Shown here one piece after another: positions 15,906 through 25,035 of a stretch of DNA of 64,000 nt. This stretch comes from Brevipalpus yothersi (lineage: Eukaryota; Arthropoda; Arachnida; Trombidiformes; Tenuipalpidae), in the NCBI GenBank assembly GCA_003956705.1, contig QZCP01000841.1, positions 88,291 to 152,290 of the forward strand, written 5' to 3'. Each line of letters opens with the position of its first letter. Position 1 is the first letter of the stretch. The notes under the pieces were generated by a model, which was not told the origin of the DNA, did not search any database, and saw only the letters and a program-made list of their open reading frames with translations. The position numbers and the translations under genes were made by a program.

Positions 15906-16643
15906 TGAGGATGTTCAAGATCAGGTAGAGGAAAAGGATGAAACAGCAGAACGAGAATACCAGCGTCTTCAGCTTCATTCTGGTCGATTGATGAGTGAAA
16001 GAGATGATTTCACATTTATCAGTATTGGTAATCGATGAGAGTTAGATTATAGAGCGGAAGATGAGAAAAAGGAGGAATAGAGGAGGAGAGAGAGAAAGAG
16101 ATGAGTGTAAAAGATGAAAAGGAAGAAGAAGAAACAAAAGGGGCAACAGAATCGGATGCTGAGGGATGGATGAGATGGGTGAATCAAGCGAATGACAGAA
16201 TCCAGTCTCTCTCTTTGCTCAAGTGTTCATCTCTCACTCTGGTAAGCACGAAATTGGAGGCGATGAGCAGAAGAGAAGAAGAGCAAAACATGAAGAGAAA
16301 AGATGGAATAGAGAAGAAGAGAATGTCGACATGGAATTTTTCTATCTATCTATCTTTCAAATGTTTGACTTACGTTGAGTCGATCACAAATTACGTGAGC
16401 AAGTTCTACGATTTCGTAGCCGAATTGGCTGAAGGCTTTGACGAATTCGGTAAAATTGGCCACATTTTCCAATCGATTTAGACTGATAGAGACCTGGAAA
16501 AACAATGAAGAGAAGATAATGGAATCATCATTCTTAACTTTACTCCTATGATTGTTAAGCTAGCAGTTAATGGAAAAAAGAATAAGAAGGAATTCCAGAA
16601 AGTAAACTCAGTAGAACATTCCTTCGGTTATTTTCACTCTCTC

Positions 16644-16714
<71 letters not shown>

Positions 16715-19064
16715 TTCCACTTTTGGCATCTAATCTTTTTGAATTGAAATTTTCTTAACTTTTATAGTCGAAATGAAAGCAGCTTTAAATTTATCATCAA
16801 TCCATTGCTTTCCAAGCATCGTGGATGGTTTTACACTCTAATTCAATTCTTTTGATCGCAATTTTCACGACTGAATCTACTTTCTCAACCTTCTCTCTCC
16901 TCTTCTCGGACTAGATTCTCTCGATTTGATTCTTTTCGCTTGATCTCGTTGACTTAATCTACCTTGAGTTCAGACAGTATTCTATATATGTATGTATAAA
17001 TAGAGCGCATACCGGAAAGTATCCACCGTAAAGGATAAACCACCAAACACAAGCTTGGCAAAAAGTTCAAATATCGACTCAAGTGTGTCTGTGTAAATAT
17101 TTCCCATATGATCATCTCAATATCTTTTCTATCTCAAAATTGCATTCTAAATTACTAGGTCTGGACCTTTTCTAATGACAAGTTACTATTTATGGAGATG
17201 TATATGCTAATTACAATTATTAGCTTCGATATCAAAGTAAGAGAGAGAGAGAAAAGCTTTTTTGTCTCTTCATTCATTTTGACAAAACACTGAAAGAATA
17301 AAAGAAATTTCCAGTCAAATTTGTGAATGATAACAGCTAGACAATCCAATAGTGATGTGTAGTGATGAATGTGTGTTCAAAAATTGGATAGTTGAGATTC
17401 TTTTATCTCTCGTTTCCTTTTCTACACTTAAATTGCAAACTCTATTATTGCAATTTGAATTTTTAATAGCATACCGGCAATATATTTTCGATTTACATTG
17501 CCTCATGAAAATTGGATAATTGTCAAATTATTACCCATCATAAAAGTATATATATACAGCGAGAAAGGAAAGCGAGAGAGAATACTTTTGCCATAACACA
17601 TAATTTTGCACCTGACATTTTAACTTTGACTCTTTCATGCTTGCAATAGTAATGTGGAACGCTTGGATTCCAGAATAGCAGAGAATAACAAGCACAATAT
17701 AGCTGATCATCTTCTCATGGGACACTTACCCTGCCATCCTTGCTGAAAAGTAACTGTTTTATCACCACCGAATCAGCAATAAGGAGCACTCTTGTTATCG
17801 ATGAGAGAAGAGCACGCACTGCTCTCACTAATGCACTTCGATCAGAGTACGATCTGATTTGACATGTCCCTGAGTCCGCAGTTATATCACAGAGTTGCTC
17901 TAAGATGCATCCTGATGAACGAAATGAGAGAAAAAGAGAGAGAGAGAGAAAAAAAAACACGATGATATAAAAAAAGATAGGAACAATCAGGATGCAAAAG
18001 GAAGAGGAGGAGAAGGTAGGATGAGGTAGAGAGAGATAGATGGATAGATAGATAATAACGGTTCTTTGTAACTGTGTATGTGTGTATGTGTGTATGTGTG
18101 TATGTGTGTGTGTGTGTAATGTGCTTGGTGTTCACCTTTCCACCGAAAATATAACACACACACACACATACACACTGGATTGTACCATTGTGTATTGAAT
18201 AATTTATAGAGGAATGTAAGAGGTAAGATGAGAGTCCAAGCAAAAATCGCGCGGATAGTTTATGGATCAAGACATCGAAAAGACTTGAGAGGAGAAAAGT
18301 ATTCTTCATGAGGAAGAAGAAGAAGAAGTAGTAGTAGTAGTATATATTTGTATATATATCTCTATATATTCTTTTCATGGGCTTCATTTACTCTCTGATC
18401 CCAAGGTACAGACGAGAAAAAAACATCTGGCATATCTGATATTTTTTCTTTCCATTGCAATCTTTCTCAAACTTTATCCATAATACATTTTTTTTTTCTT
18501 CCTTCTGATGAGTTCGAGAGAAAATTGATGGATGATTAATTCACAGGGAAAAAATGTGTGTATGTACATGCATGTGTACATGTCTCTTTCGATTTCTCTA
18601 TTCGGCAAGAGAGAAGCAAAGTGGAAAAAAATTTTCTCCTTCTCAAACAAATTGGATTGGTATATAAGTGGGAAAAAGAAATTTGCATAAAAATTATGCT
18701 CCACTTCGAATCGGAAAAATAAGTCTACCGGATGCAAATGTATATGTTCCCTTGACTTTTTACTTTCGATTTTGCCACCAAATCTATCAGAATCGAATGT
18801 ACACTCTTACATATAAACACACGCAGAACCGATATTTCACATGCATATACACATACATATCACCACATAGTACTTACCTGCTGTCTTAACATCTCGACAT
18901 GCATCGTACATGTCCGATTTAACCTCTGGATTATCATCTGCAATCGCTTCACCGACTGCAACAAAACGTCCAACGGATATATTAACAGATAGGCCTAATC
19001 TTGAGATGGCTCGACATGTTTTATCCGCTTTGGTCCACTTATCACGCCCGGTGTGCATCGTATT
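1744..19064 (-). CDS. CTNNAL1: Alpha-catulin (vinculin/alpha-catenin family), partial, 5 exons
   Basis: Cytoskeletal scaffold related to alpha-catenin and vinculin; in other animals alpha-catulin links Rho signalling and the dystrophin complex to actin. Five phase-compatible exons are visible on the minus strand: 18878-19064, 17730-17911, 16374-16493, 2224-2631 and 1744-1947 (about 367 residues). Recognisable family blocks occur in order: GRFVAVGEAIADDNPEVK, LLSSITRVLLIADSVVIKQ, FTEFVKAFSQFGYEIVELAH, MLLISSKACLRHP and DFTDSAYTRHDHREKIL. These match vertebrate alpha-catulin (CTNNAL1) better than alpha-catenin. The first exon starts after a CAACCCAG acceptor, so the true N-terminus lies upstream, possibly in or beyond the gap at 19769-20300. 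The C-terminal half is left of the window. The intron between 2631 and 16374 is 13.7 kb, yet the protein alignment runs across it without a missing segment. The exon at 2224-2631 carries an alanine/asparagine/serine-rich insertion that I do not recognise from the family. Confidence 0.9.
3071..3102. repeat. TA/CA-TG/TA inverted repeat (hairpin)
   Basis: A 12-base arm (tatatacacaca) is followed after about 8 bases by its reverse complement (tgtgtgtatata). It could form a cruciform in DNA or a hairpin in catulin pre-mRNA. Confidence 0.75.
4010..4075. repeat. (GAAA)n-(GA)n compound microsatellite
   Basis: Several GAAA units grade into about 22 GA dinucleotides. It lies in the long catulin intron. 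Confidence 0.95.
5098..5186. repeat. (TC)n microsatellite, about 89 bases
   Basis: This is an almost perfect TC array in the long catulin intron, in the opposite orientation to the 4.0-kb array. Confidence 0.97.
6279..6345. repeat. (GA)n microsatellite, about 67 bases
   Basis: Perfect GA dinucleotides in the catulin intron. Confidence 0.97.
7679..7702. repeat. (GA)12 microsatellite
   Basis: Short perfect GA array within the catulin intron. Confidence 0.93.
8118..8149. repeat. (GA)n microsatellite, about 32 bases
   Basis: Perfect GA array, about 190 bases from an oppositely oriented CT array at 8337, so the two could pair in RNA. Confidence 0.93.
8337..8399. repeat. (CT)n microsatellite, about 63 bases
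   Basis: Perfect CT array, complementary to the GA array at 8118-8149. Confidence 0.97.
11373..11458. repeat. (CT)n microsatellite with CGCT interruptions
   Basis: About 72 bases of CT are followed by two CTCTCG-type interruptions. It lies in the catulin intron. Confidence 0.96.
13013..13069. repeat. (GA)n microsatellite, about 57 bases
   Basis: Perfect GA array followed by a further purine-rich stretch to about 13150. Confidence 0.96.
13564..13732. repeat. Compound GA / GAGAAA purine tract
   Basis: A short GA array (13564-13587) is followed, after about 45 bases, by a long polypurine tract of GAGAAA and GA units to 13732. A mirror-symmetric purine tract of this length can adopt a triplex form (general knowledge of such sequences). 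Confidence 0.9.
14704..14767. repeat. (CT)n microsatellite, about 64 bases
   Basis: Perfect CT array in the catulin intron. Confidence 0.97.
15601..15673. repeat. CT-(CTTT)n-CT compound microsatellite
   Basis: Ten CTTT tetranucleotides are bracketed by CT runs on both sides. Confidence 0.95.
15847..15900. repeat. (GA)n array downstream of catulin exon 16374-16493
   Basis: About 54 bases of GA on the plus strand. In the minus-strand transcript it reads (UC)n and lies in the intron 3' of the 120-base exon, complementary to the array at 16650-16710. Confidence 0.96.
16494..17729. other. CTNNAL1: Alpha-catulin intron, 1.2 kb
   Basis: Intron between the exons at 17730-17911 and 16374-16493. The donor is GTAAGT and the acceptor TTTTTCCAG on the minus strand. 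It contains a CT array and no gene that I can support. Confidence 0.85.
16650..16710. repeat. (CT)n array upstream of catulin exon 16374-16493
   Basis: About 61 bases of CT on the plus strand, reading (GA)n in the catulin transcript. It begins about 157 bases upstream of the exon in the direction of transcription. Confidence 0.96.
17912..18877. other. CTNNAL1: Alpha-catulin intron, 1.0 kb, with TG/CA hairpin
   Basis: Intron between the exons at 18878-19064 and 17730-17911. Just before its acceptor a GA-rich stretch (17921-17959 on the plus strand) reads as a long polypyrimidine tract in the transcript, so a microsatellite appears to serve as the splice-site pyrimidine tract. A TG array (about 18074-18117) and a CA array (about 18154-18175) face each other across about 36 bases. 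Confidence 0.8.
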
Positions 19065-20300
19065 CTGGGTTGATAGATAATGGAATAATCATCATTCACC
19101 GGTATCAAAAAAACATACTGGTGTGTCCACCAACTACAAATGGACTGATCATGATATGATCATTCATTTGAGAGTGAGAGAGAGGTAAGTATAGTTTTTA
19201 ACTAGTGTCATGCATCACTGCACAGAATAAATCCATATATTGCATGTGTGTGCACATTTTAGTGCTACTATGAAGATACATTCCATTCAAATGAATGTAT
19301 CATGCACACACACACACACATAGAGACACACAGACACATGAAGAAAAGGCAGTTATTTACAGAACTATGCATACAGATAGATGGATAGAGATACAGTAAG
19401 GAGAGACACACACATACATACATGCTGAACGTACATGATAGAGCACCGGGACACTTTTTAGTGGGCGGGAGAGTGTTCCGCGATATTGTAGTAGGAAGAA
19501 TCGGTGGAATCGGTGAACACAGATAAGTATTGAGCGCGTTGCATGATGAAATTATATTTTCGAATTATTTTTTTCCTCTCTCTCTCTTTTTCTTTTTCTT
19601 TCTCTCGAGTTCTCTCTCTCTCTCGATTCTTTCGATCTCTTTTTCTTGTTTTTTCTCAGTCTCTATCCTTCCTATTCGAGGAGGACGAGAATCACAGACT
19701 GAATGCTTCGTAGACTCTAGACTCCATACATTCTCGAGCCTCTCTCTCTCTCTCTCTCTCTCTCTCTCNNNNNNNNNNNNNNNNNNNNNNNNNNNNNNNN
19801 NNNNNNNNNNNNNNNNNNNNNNNNNNNNNNNNNNNNNNNNNNNNNNNNNNNNNNNNNNNNNNNNNNNNNNNNNNNNNNNNNNNNNNNNNNNNNNNNNNNN
19901 NNNNNNNNNNNNNNNNNNNNNNNNNNNNNNNNNNNNNNNNNNNNNNNNNNNNNNNNNNNNNNNNNNNNNNNNNNNNNNNNNNNNNNNNNNNNNNNNNNNN
20001 NNNNNNNNNNNNNNNNNNNNNNNNNNNNNNNNNNNNNNNNNNNNNNNNNNNNNNNNNNNNNNNNNNNNNNNNNNNNNNNNNNNNNNNNNNNNNNNNNNNN
20101 NNNNNNNNNNNNNNNNNNNNNNNNNNNNNNNNNNNNNNNNNNNNNNNNNNNNNNNNNNNNNNNNNNNNNNNNNNNNNNNNNNNNNNNNNNNNNNNNNNNN
20201 NNNNNNNNNNNNNNNNNNNNNNNNNNNNNNNNNNNNNNNNNNNNNNNNNNNNNNNNNNNNNNNNNNNNNNNNNNNNNNNNNNNNNNNNNNNNNNNNNNNN

Positions 20301-20384
<84 letters not shown>

Positions 20385-20868
20385 CACATACATATTACAA
20401 GCTCCTAGACTTTCAACTTCCGTTGGTCCATCTCGCGACGATCGATGACGCAATCTTATTTCAACTCTCGCTATCTGTTGAGCTTACATCATACTAAGCT
20501 CACATGCGTATCACGTGCACCTTGTGTTGTTATTTGGGTGCTTTTTGTGTGAATGTTTGGTGTGTTTTCGGGGAGGTATTTTCTTTATTTTCCTGGTCAT
20601 CTAGTAATTGATTAGTTGATTTAATTACTGATTAATTTGGTGACAGAAAGTTGGTAGAGCTGATGACTAATGTTCAGCTTTACCTTCAAGTTTCAAACCT
20701 TGTTTCGTCCACTGACCAGTTTTCCCGCTTCCTTGTTGTCATTAACAACATGATTTCGTTGTTTTGATTCTCACTTCGTTCTACATTTGATGATTTAATT
20801 GTTTTTGAAGTGGTGTTGAAGTTTGAATCCTGGTAAATTGGAGAAGTGGATTTTGAAGTTGTTTAATC
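19065..20868. other. Region between catulin exon and TANGO6 start, with assembly gap
   Basis: It holds TG/CA repeats (for example CA runs near 19300), a TC array broken by 532 unknown bases, and the presumed TANGO6 promoter. The missing first exon(s) of alpha-catulin on the minus strand should lie here or in the gap, but I could not identify them with confidence. Confidence 0.5.
19739..20382. repeat. (TC)n array containing a 532-base assembly gap
   Basis: TC dinucleotides run into the N block (19769-20300) and resume on its far side in the same orientation. The gap is therefore most simply an unresolved TC array, though other sequence could be hidden inside it. Confidence 0.9.
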
Positions 20869-23451
20869 ATGGAAGAGAATCCGGGAATTAGTGATGATGG
20901 AGATGTGATTGCTGAGGTAAGATGAGCTTTTGTAAAATTATTTGGATTGTTTCTTTGATTCAACTAATTTTGTTGTACTGTTCGGTTATTTTGATTAGAA
21001 ATTTCGTTCGATCGAAGAGTGTCTCGTGAACATGGAGAAAGATGCTGAGAAGCTAACCTCACAAGGTCCAAAGACGCCTGGTTATATTGGTGATAGTCAT
21101 AGTGAGTGAAAGTTTAAATTTTCATGTTTCTCCAACTTTTAACCTGACTGTCTTTGTCATAGATAATCTTATATTAAGGCATATGTTGGTACTGTTTCGT
21201 GGGAAAGAAATGAGAAAATATCGTAAAAAAATTGGAGAAAATCTCTCGTTCATGCTCATACAAAAGAATGGTTTACTCAACTTTGTTCAAGCTACTTGTG
21301 ATCTTGATCAGACATCCCAAAAAAGTACTACTTTTGACCAAAGATTTCGAGCTTTGAGTACCATTATCACTGATATGCCTGGTCTTTGTTGTACCTTCGA
21401 AGAATATTATCAAAAGATTGCTCATCAAATCTTATACTTGTTAATCTCTTCTGAATTGGATGAAAGATTCGAAAATCCATGGAAACTAGGATCTTACCTC
21501 TTCACAGCATTTTATAACAAGAATCGAAGTCTTGGTCAAATATATCTTCTTAAACCAATCATCGATGGTATTCAATGTGAATGCTCATCTTTTACGGTTA
21601 CCGAATGTCTGACTGCGATCCATCATTTGGTTATCTGTGATTTTCAGAAGAGCGTTTTCATTCCAATTTTTCCCAATCTTCTCTTCATAACTATCCATCT
21701 CATCAATTCTGTTTCCCCCATGAAATCATTGGCTCTTGATCTTTTGAGAGACATGATGAAATATGTTGAGCATTCTTATTATTTACTTGACCAATCTTTG
21801 TCAAAATTTCAACAGTTTTTCCAATTATATCGCCTAGAACTAATTTCTCACAACAGAACTGACATTCTGAGTGTAGTTCGCAATGATCACTCTGTTGACT
21901 TTGATCTGAAAACCGTTGACAAAATTGTTCAAGCATGTTCAAACATTCTTAAGGAGATGGACATTACTTACCAATTGGACTTTTTTCTTCTCCTGTTCGC
22001 CAAGAATAACATAAGTTCAGTAAACAAGCTACTCTATTACTCCTTAATCGATTCTCTACAAGAAACTCTGTCACCACTCATACTGAGTCACCCTTCCAAA
22101 GCGATTCATTTTATTGTTATTTATCTCAAACGGATTCTCGGAAAAAGTGCAAACACAATAAGTGATACTGTGTTAGCCAATGAAGAGGAAGATGAAAATG
22201 ATTTCAAAGGTGAAACTTTATCTCTTCAAATCGATTCGCTTTCCAATATTCTTCAGATCATCTCGCTTCTGCTGGAAGATAAACAAAAAGTATGCAAATT
22301 CAATCTCTCCAAGATTATTCAGTCTCTCTAAGATATTATCATATTTTCTCTACAGTTCAACGATGAGGAAATTCTTGCCCTAAAAGAAACTCACAATTAT
22401 TTGCAAATGGTCGCTTCCCTGGACAATGTGTCGGAGGAGGAGAAGTTGAGATGCTCAAGTTTAGCTAATGAGCTGAAAAATTTGGATAAAACCAAAATCG
22501 TTAACAATCAATGTCCATCAGATTCATTTGATGAAGCTATTCGTAATCTTAACAATCCTTTTATGCCTTCGCGAGCTCATGCACTTGTAACACTTCGTCG
22601 ACTTATTGATTCTGGACATCCATCAACTTCGCAAAATTTTCACCAACTAATCACCCTTCTGGAGGCGAGTCTCAAAGATCCTGAGTCCTATGTTTATATT
22701 GCTGCCATAAATGCTCTCGCATCTTTGGCATTAGCACATACTCAACAATGTTTACCCATCTTAATTGAGTCATTCAAAGATACCACCAAAAGTGTGGAGG
22801 AGAGAGTTTTTGTGGGTGAATCGCTGTGTTGGGTAATGAAGTACCTAGGTGAGATATAGTTCATTTTTTAAGCAACACTTTCTCTCATCACTTCACACCT
22901 TTTTATTCATAGGTGATTTGGCACATCATTTTTCCAAAACTGTTGTCGACTGCTTCTTGGTGGGCTTGAAAGAGGAAGATGAATCTGTCAGAGTGTCTTG
23001 TCTGAGTAATCTTGGCCAACTTTGTGGCACTCTTCGCTATTCTTTGAGCTATTATATAGATGAAATTATTTTCGCTGTGGAGTGTCTTTTAACCTGTGAT
23101 CCGAGTCAAGATGTCAAAAGAGCTTGTGTGATGTTTGTCCACACCTTTCTAGCTGGAATTGATGACAAATCAATCTCTGTAAGTATTCGTTTTTTATCCT
23201 TCCTCTTCTTTTCTTTTTATTCCGAGAAATTAATCCTCTCATTTGTCCTTTCCTACTAGACAATCGTTGATCGTCTGAAATCAATTTACCATCTCATTAA
23301 AAAGATTGACTCCAAGAGCCTTCACGATCCTATAATTCAGCTTCATGCCCACCTTGCCCTTGAGCAGATTGATGAAAAAGTTCGTTTAATTCTCTTACCT
23401 TCCACTGAATCAATCAAACCTATCAAAATGGAGACAATGAATAAGGAATGA
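20869..23451 (+). CDS. TANGO6: TANGO6 (transport and Golgi organization 6), 6 exons
   Basis: Protein of the TANGO6/RTP1 family: HEAT-like repeat proteins linked to ER-Golgi organisation and, in yeast (Rtp1), to RNA polymerase assembly and import. Exons are 20869-20916, 20999-21101, 21163-22289, 22356-22848, 22913-23178 and 23260-23451. All junctions are GT-AG and phase-consistent, giving 742 residues (the human protein is about 1,094). The C-terminal third carries the diagnostic RTP1-type region, with SRAHALVTLRRLIDSGHP, SYVYIAAINALASLALAH, VRVSCLSNLGQLCGTLRYS and LHAHLALEQIDEKVRLILL matching the end of vertebrate TANGO6. The N-terminal half is helical and more divergent. The start is the ATG at 20869, opening a 16-codon first exon (MEENPGISDDGDVIAE). 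Its 3' end faces the nuclear receptor gene 183 bases away. Confidence 0.9.
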
Positions 23452-23591
23452 AACCTTCGACTTTAGACCAAATTCTAGAGAAATTTTTATGAAAATACGA
23501 TTTAAAGAAATCAAAAGTTAATTTGTGACCATTCGCAATATATTATTATCATCAAAATATTTATGGAGTAGGTGCATGATATCATATTGTG

Positions 23592-23606
23592 AATAAACAT
23601 AATAAA
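23592..23606 (+). terminator. Two AATAAA poly(A) signals for TANGO6
   Basis: AATAAA occurs at 23592-23597 and again at 23601-23606, about 140 bases after the TANGO6 stop and just before the opposing nuclear receptor stop codon. Confidence 0.6.
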
Positions 23607-23634
23607 TTGATGCAAAAATTGATGCTCATAACAT

Positions 23635-25035
23635 CTATCCAGTCAAATTTTTTGTTAAATCTAAGAAAAAATAACCAACTTGATCAGCATTGCTGACCAA
23701 TTCTTGGAGTAAGAAAAATGAGCTCGGATCTTGATCTGATCTTCGGCTCAATATGGAGCTGAGAAGTTGCTGGAGGTGGCGATGACTATCCTTAGCATCA
23801 TCACTCATGCTATTTCGAACTTTGTCTTCCAAAGATATGATGATTGCAATCGGAATGTCATTGAACCAATTCGGACCCAATCGTCTGATGTGATCTGCTA
23901 TTCGATCCAAATTATAGAGCACAGGATGGCCAGCCCAAAGATTACGCAAATTTTCCCTGGCCATCGGGCTCAAATCAGTTCTATTGTAGATTGGGAAAAG
24001 ATCAATCGAACACCAATGGCATGCGATAACAATGCTCATCAAAGAATGTGAGACCATCGAGATCAATTGAATAATGAAGCTTGCATCATACAATTCCATA
24101 AGAATTCGAGACACAAAGCTGGTTAAATACTTTTCAGTTTTATGGAGAAAATCAACATAACTATCGATGATAATGTCTTCATCAATAGAATTACCATTCA
24201 TGGCATTCGGCATAGCTCTCTTGTCCATCACACGATCAAATGAATCGGTAAAATATTGACCAAGAGAATTGAATATCTTGTTGACCATATTGATGTGGAA
24301 ACTTTCCTGATCAAAACCAATCGTTTTCGGTCGTGTACATATTGATGGATCCATGCCGACACTTAAACACTTATCGAAACGACATTTTCGGCAGCTTTTT
24401 CGTCTCTCTGAACCATGAGTCAGTGGACAGCGTCCAGAATATTTGCACACATATTGTGGGCTTTTCTCTTCCACAACAGTTCGCCGAAAAAAGCCTTTAC
24501 ACCCTTCACAGGTAACCGCATTATAATGACGTCCCGTTGCACGATCACCGCAAACTTGACAGTGATCGGAAAGTATTTCCGATTCTATTGGTCCTTGATT
24601 ACCATAGTTGACACTATTTTGCGATGACTGGACAACATTGCTAGTATTATTGTAATTACCGGTATAACTGTGGTGGGGAGGTCCGAAATTGTGGTAAAAA
24701 TGGGTTTCCGTATGGAGGGATGGAAGAGTTTGACACGATTCAAATTGGAGAGGTGAAGATGGCTCATCGATTATCAATGAGCCGGAGTGAAGTGGTGATG
24801 AGCATTCTTCTTTAATGGATTCACCAAAAAAAGTGGACGATGAAAAGGATGGCAATATGGTACACTCATTGTTACCATCCATAGACCAAAATGTGCACGT
24901 CGAATCGTACCCACTTTGACCACAATCAACACTGGACGACGCTTGATAAGTTACCGGTGTTGCAGTTGCCGATGACATGGGTTGAATCATATTAGTTGTC
25001 GAATAGCTGGCGGAATACGAACTGTAAGGATACAT
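23635..25035 (-). CDS. Divergent NR1-like nuclear receptor, intronless
   Basis: Ligand-type nuclear receptor transcription factor of 466 residues in a single exon. Residues 1-155 are a Ser/Thr/Tyr/Asn-rich activation-type region. The DNA-binding domain spans about 159-227: finger 1 uses C159, C162, C176 and C179, and finger 2 uses C197, C203, C215 and C218. The P-box is CEGCKG, and ATGRHYNAVTCEGCKGFFRR resembles NR1H/NR1I and EcR-type receptors. The spacing is unusual: 17 rather than 15 residues separate the fingers, and finger 2 has 11 rather than 9 residues between its second and third cysteines. The region from about 240 to 466 looks like a shortened, highly diverged ligand-binding domain. 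I do not see the usual helix 3-4 signature or a C-terminal AF-2 motif. The ATG at 25035 opens the frame. I cannot assign an orthologue; it may be a lineage-specific receptor. Confidence 0.9.
   Translation of the reverse strand: MYPYSSYSASYSTTNMIQPMSSATATPVTYQASSSVDCGQSGYDSTCTFWSMDGNNECTILPSFSSSTFFGESIKEECSSPLHSGSLIIDEPSSPLQFESCQTLPSLHTETHFYHNFGPPHHSYTGNYNNTSNVVQSSQNSVNYGNQGPIESEILSDHCQVCGDRATGRHYNAVTCEGCKGFFRRTVVEEKSPQYVCKYSGRCPLTHGSERRKSCRKCRFDKCLSVGMDPSICTRPKTIGFDQESFHINMVNKIFNSLGQYFTDSFDRVMDKRAMPNAMNGNSIDEDIIIDSYVDFLHKTEKYLTSFVSRILMELYDASFIIQLISMVSHSLMSIVIACHWCSIDLFPIYNRTDLSPMARENLRNLWAGHPVLYNLDRIADHIRRLGPNWFNDIPIAIIISLEDKVRNSMSDDAKDSHRHLQQLLSSILSRRSDQDPSSFFLLQELVSNADQVGYFFLDLTKNLTG

Larger units (their letters stand above)
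2632..16373. other. CTNNAL1: 13.7-kb alpha-catulin intron rich in GA/CT arrays
   Basis: This intron is bounded by a GTAAGT donor and an AAAAAG acceptor on the minus strand. It contains at least ten GA or CT arrays in both orientations and several TG/CA stretches. I found no nested gene, tRNA or transposon open reading frame; open frames here are serine/leucine or arginine/glutamate runs produced by the repeats. The flanking exons join in phase and leave no gap in the catulin alignment. Confidence 0.8.

Noticed and set aside
20821..20868. GTTTGAATCC-like segment near 20820 resembling a tRNA T-arm
   Set aside because: No acceptor stem, anticodon arm or D-arm can be formed around it. It is the TANGO6 5' region.
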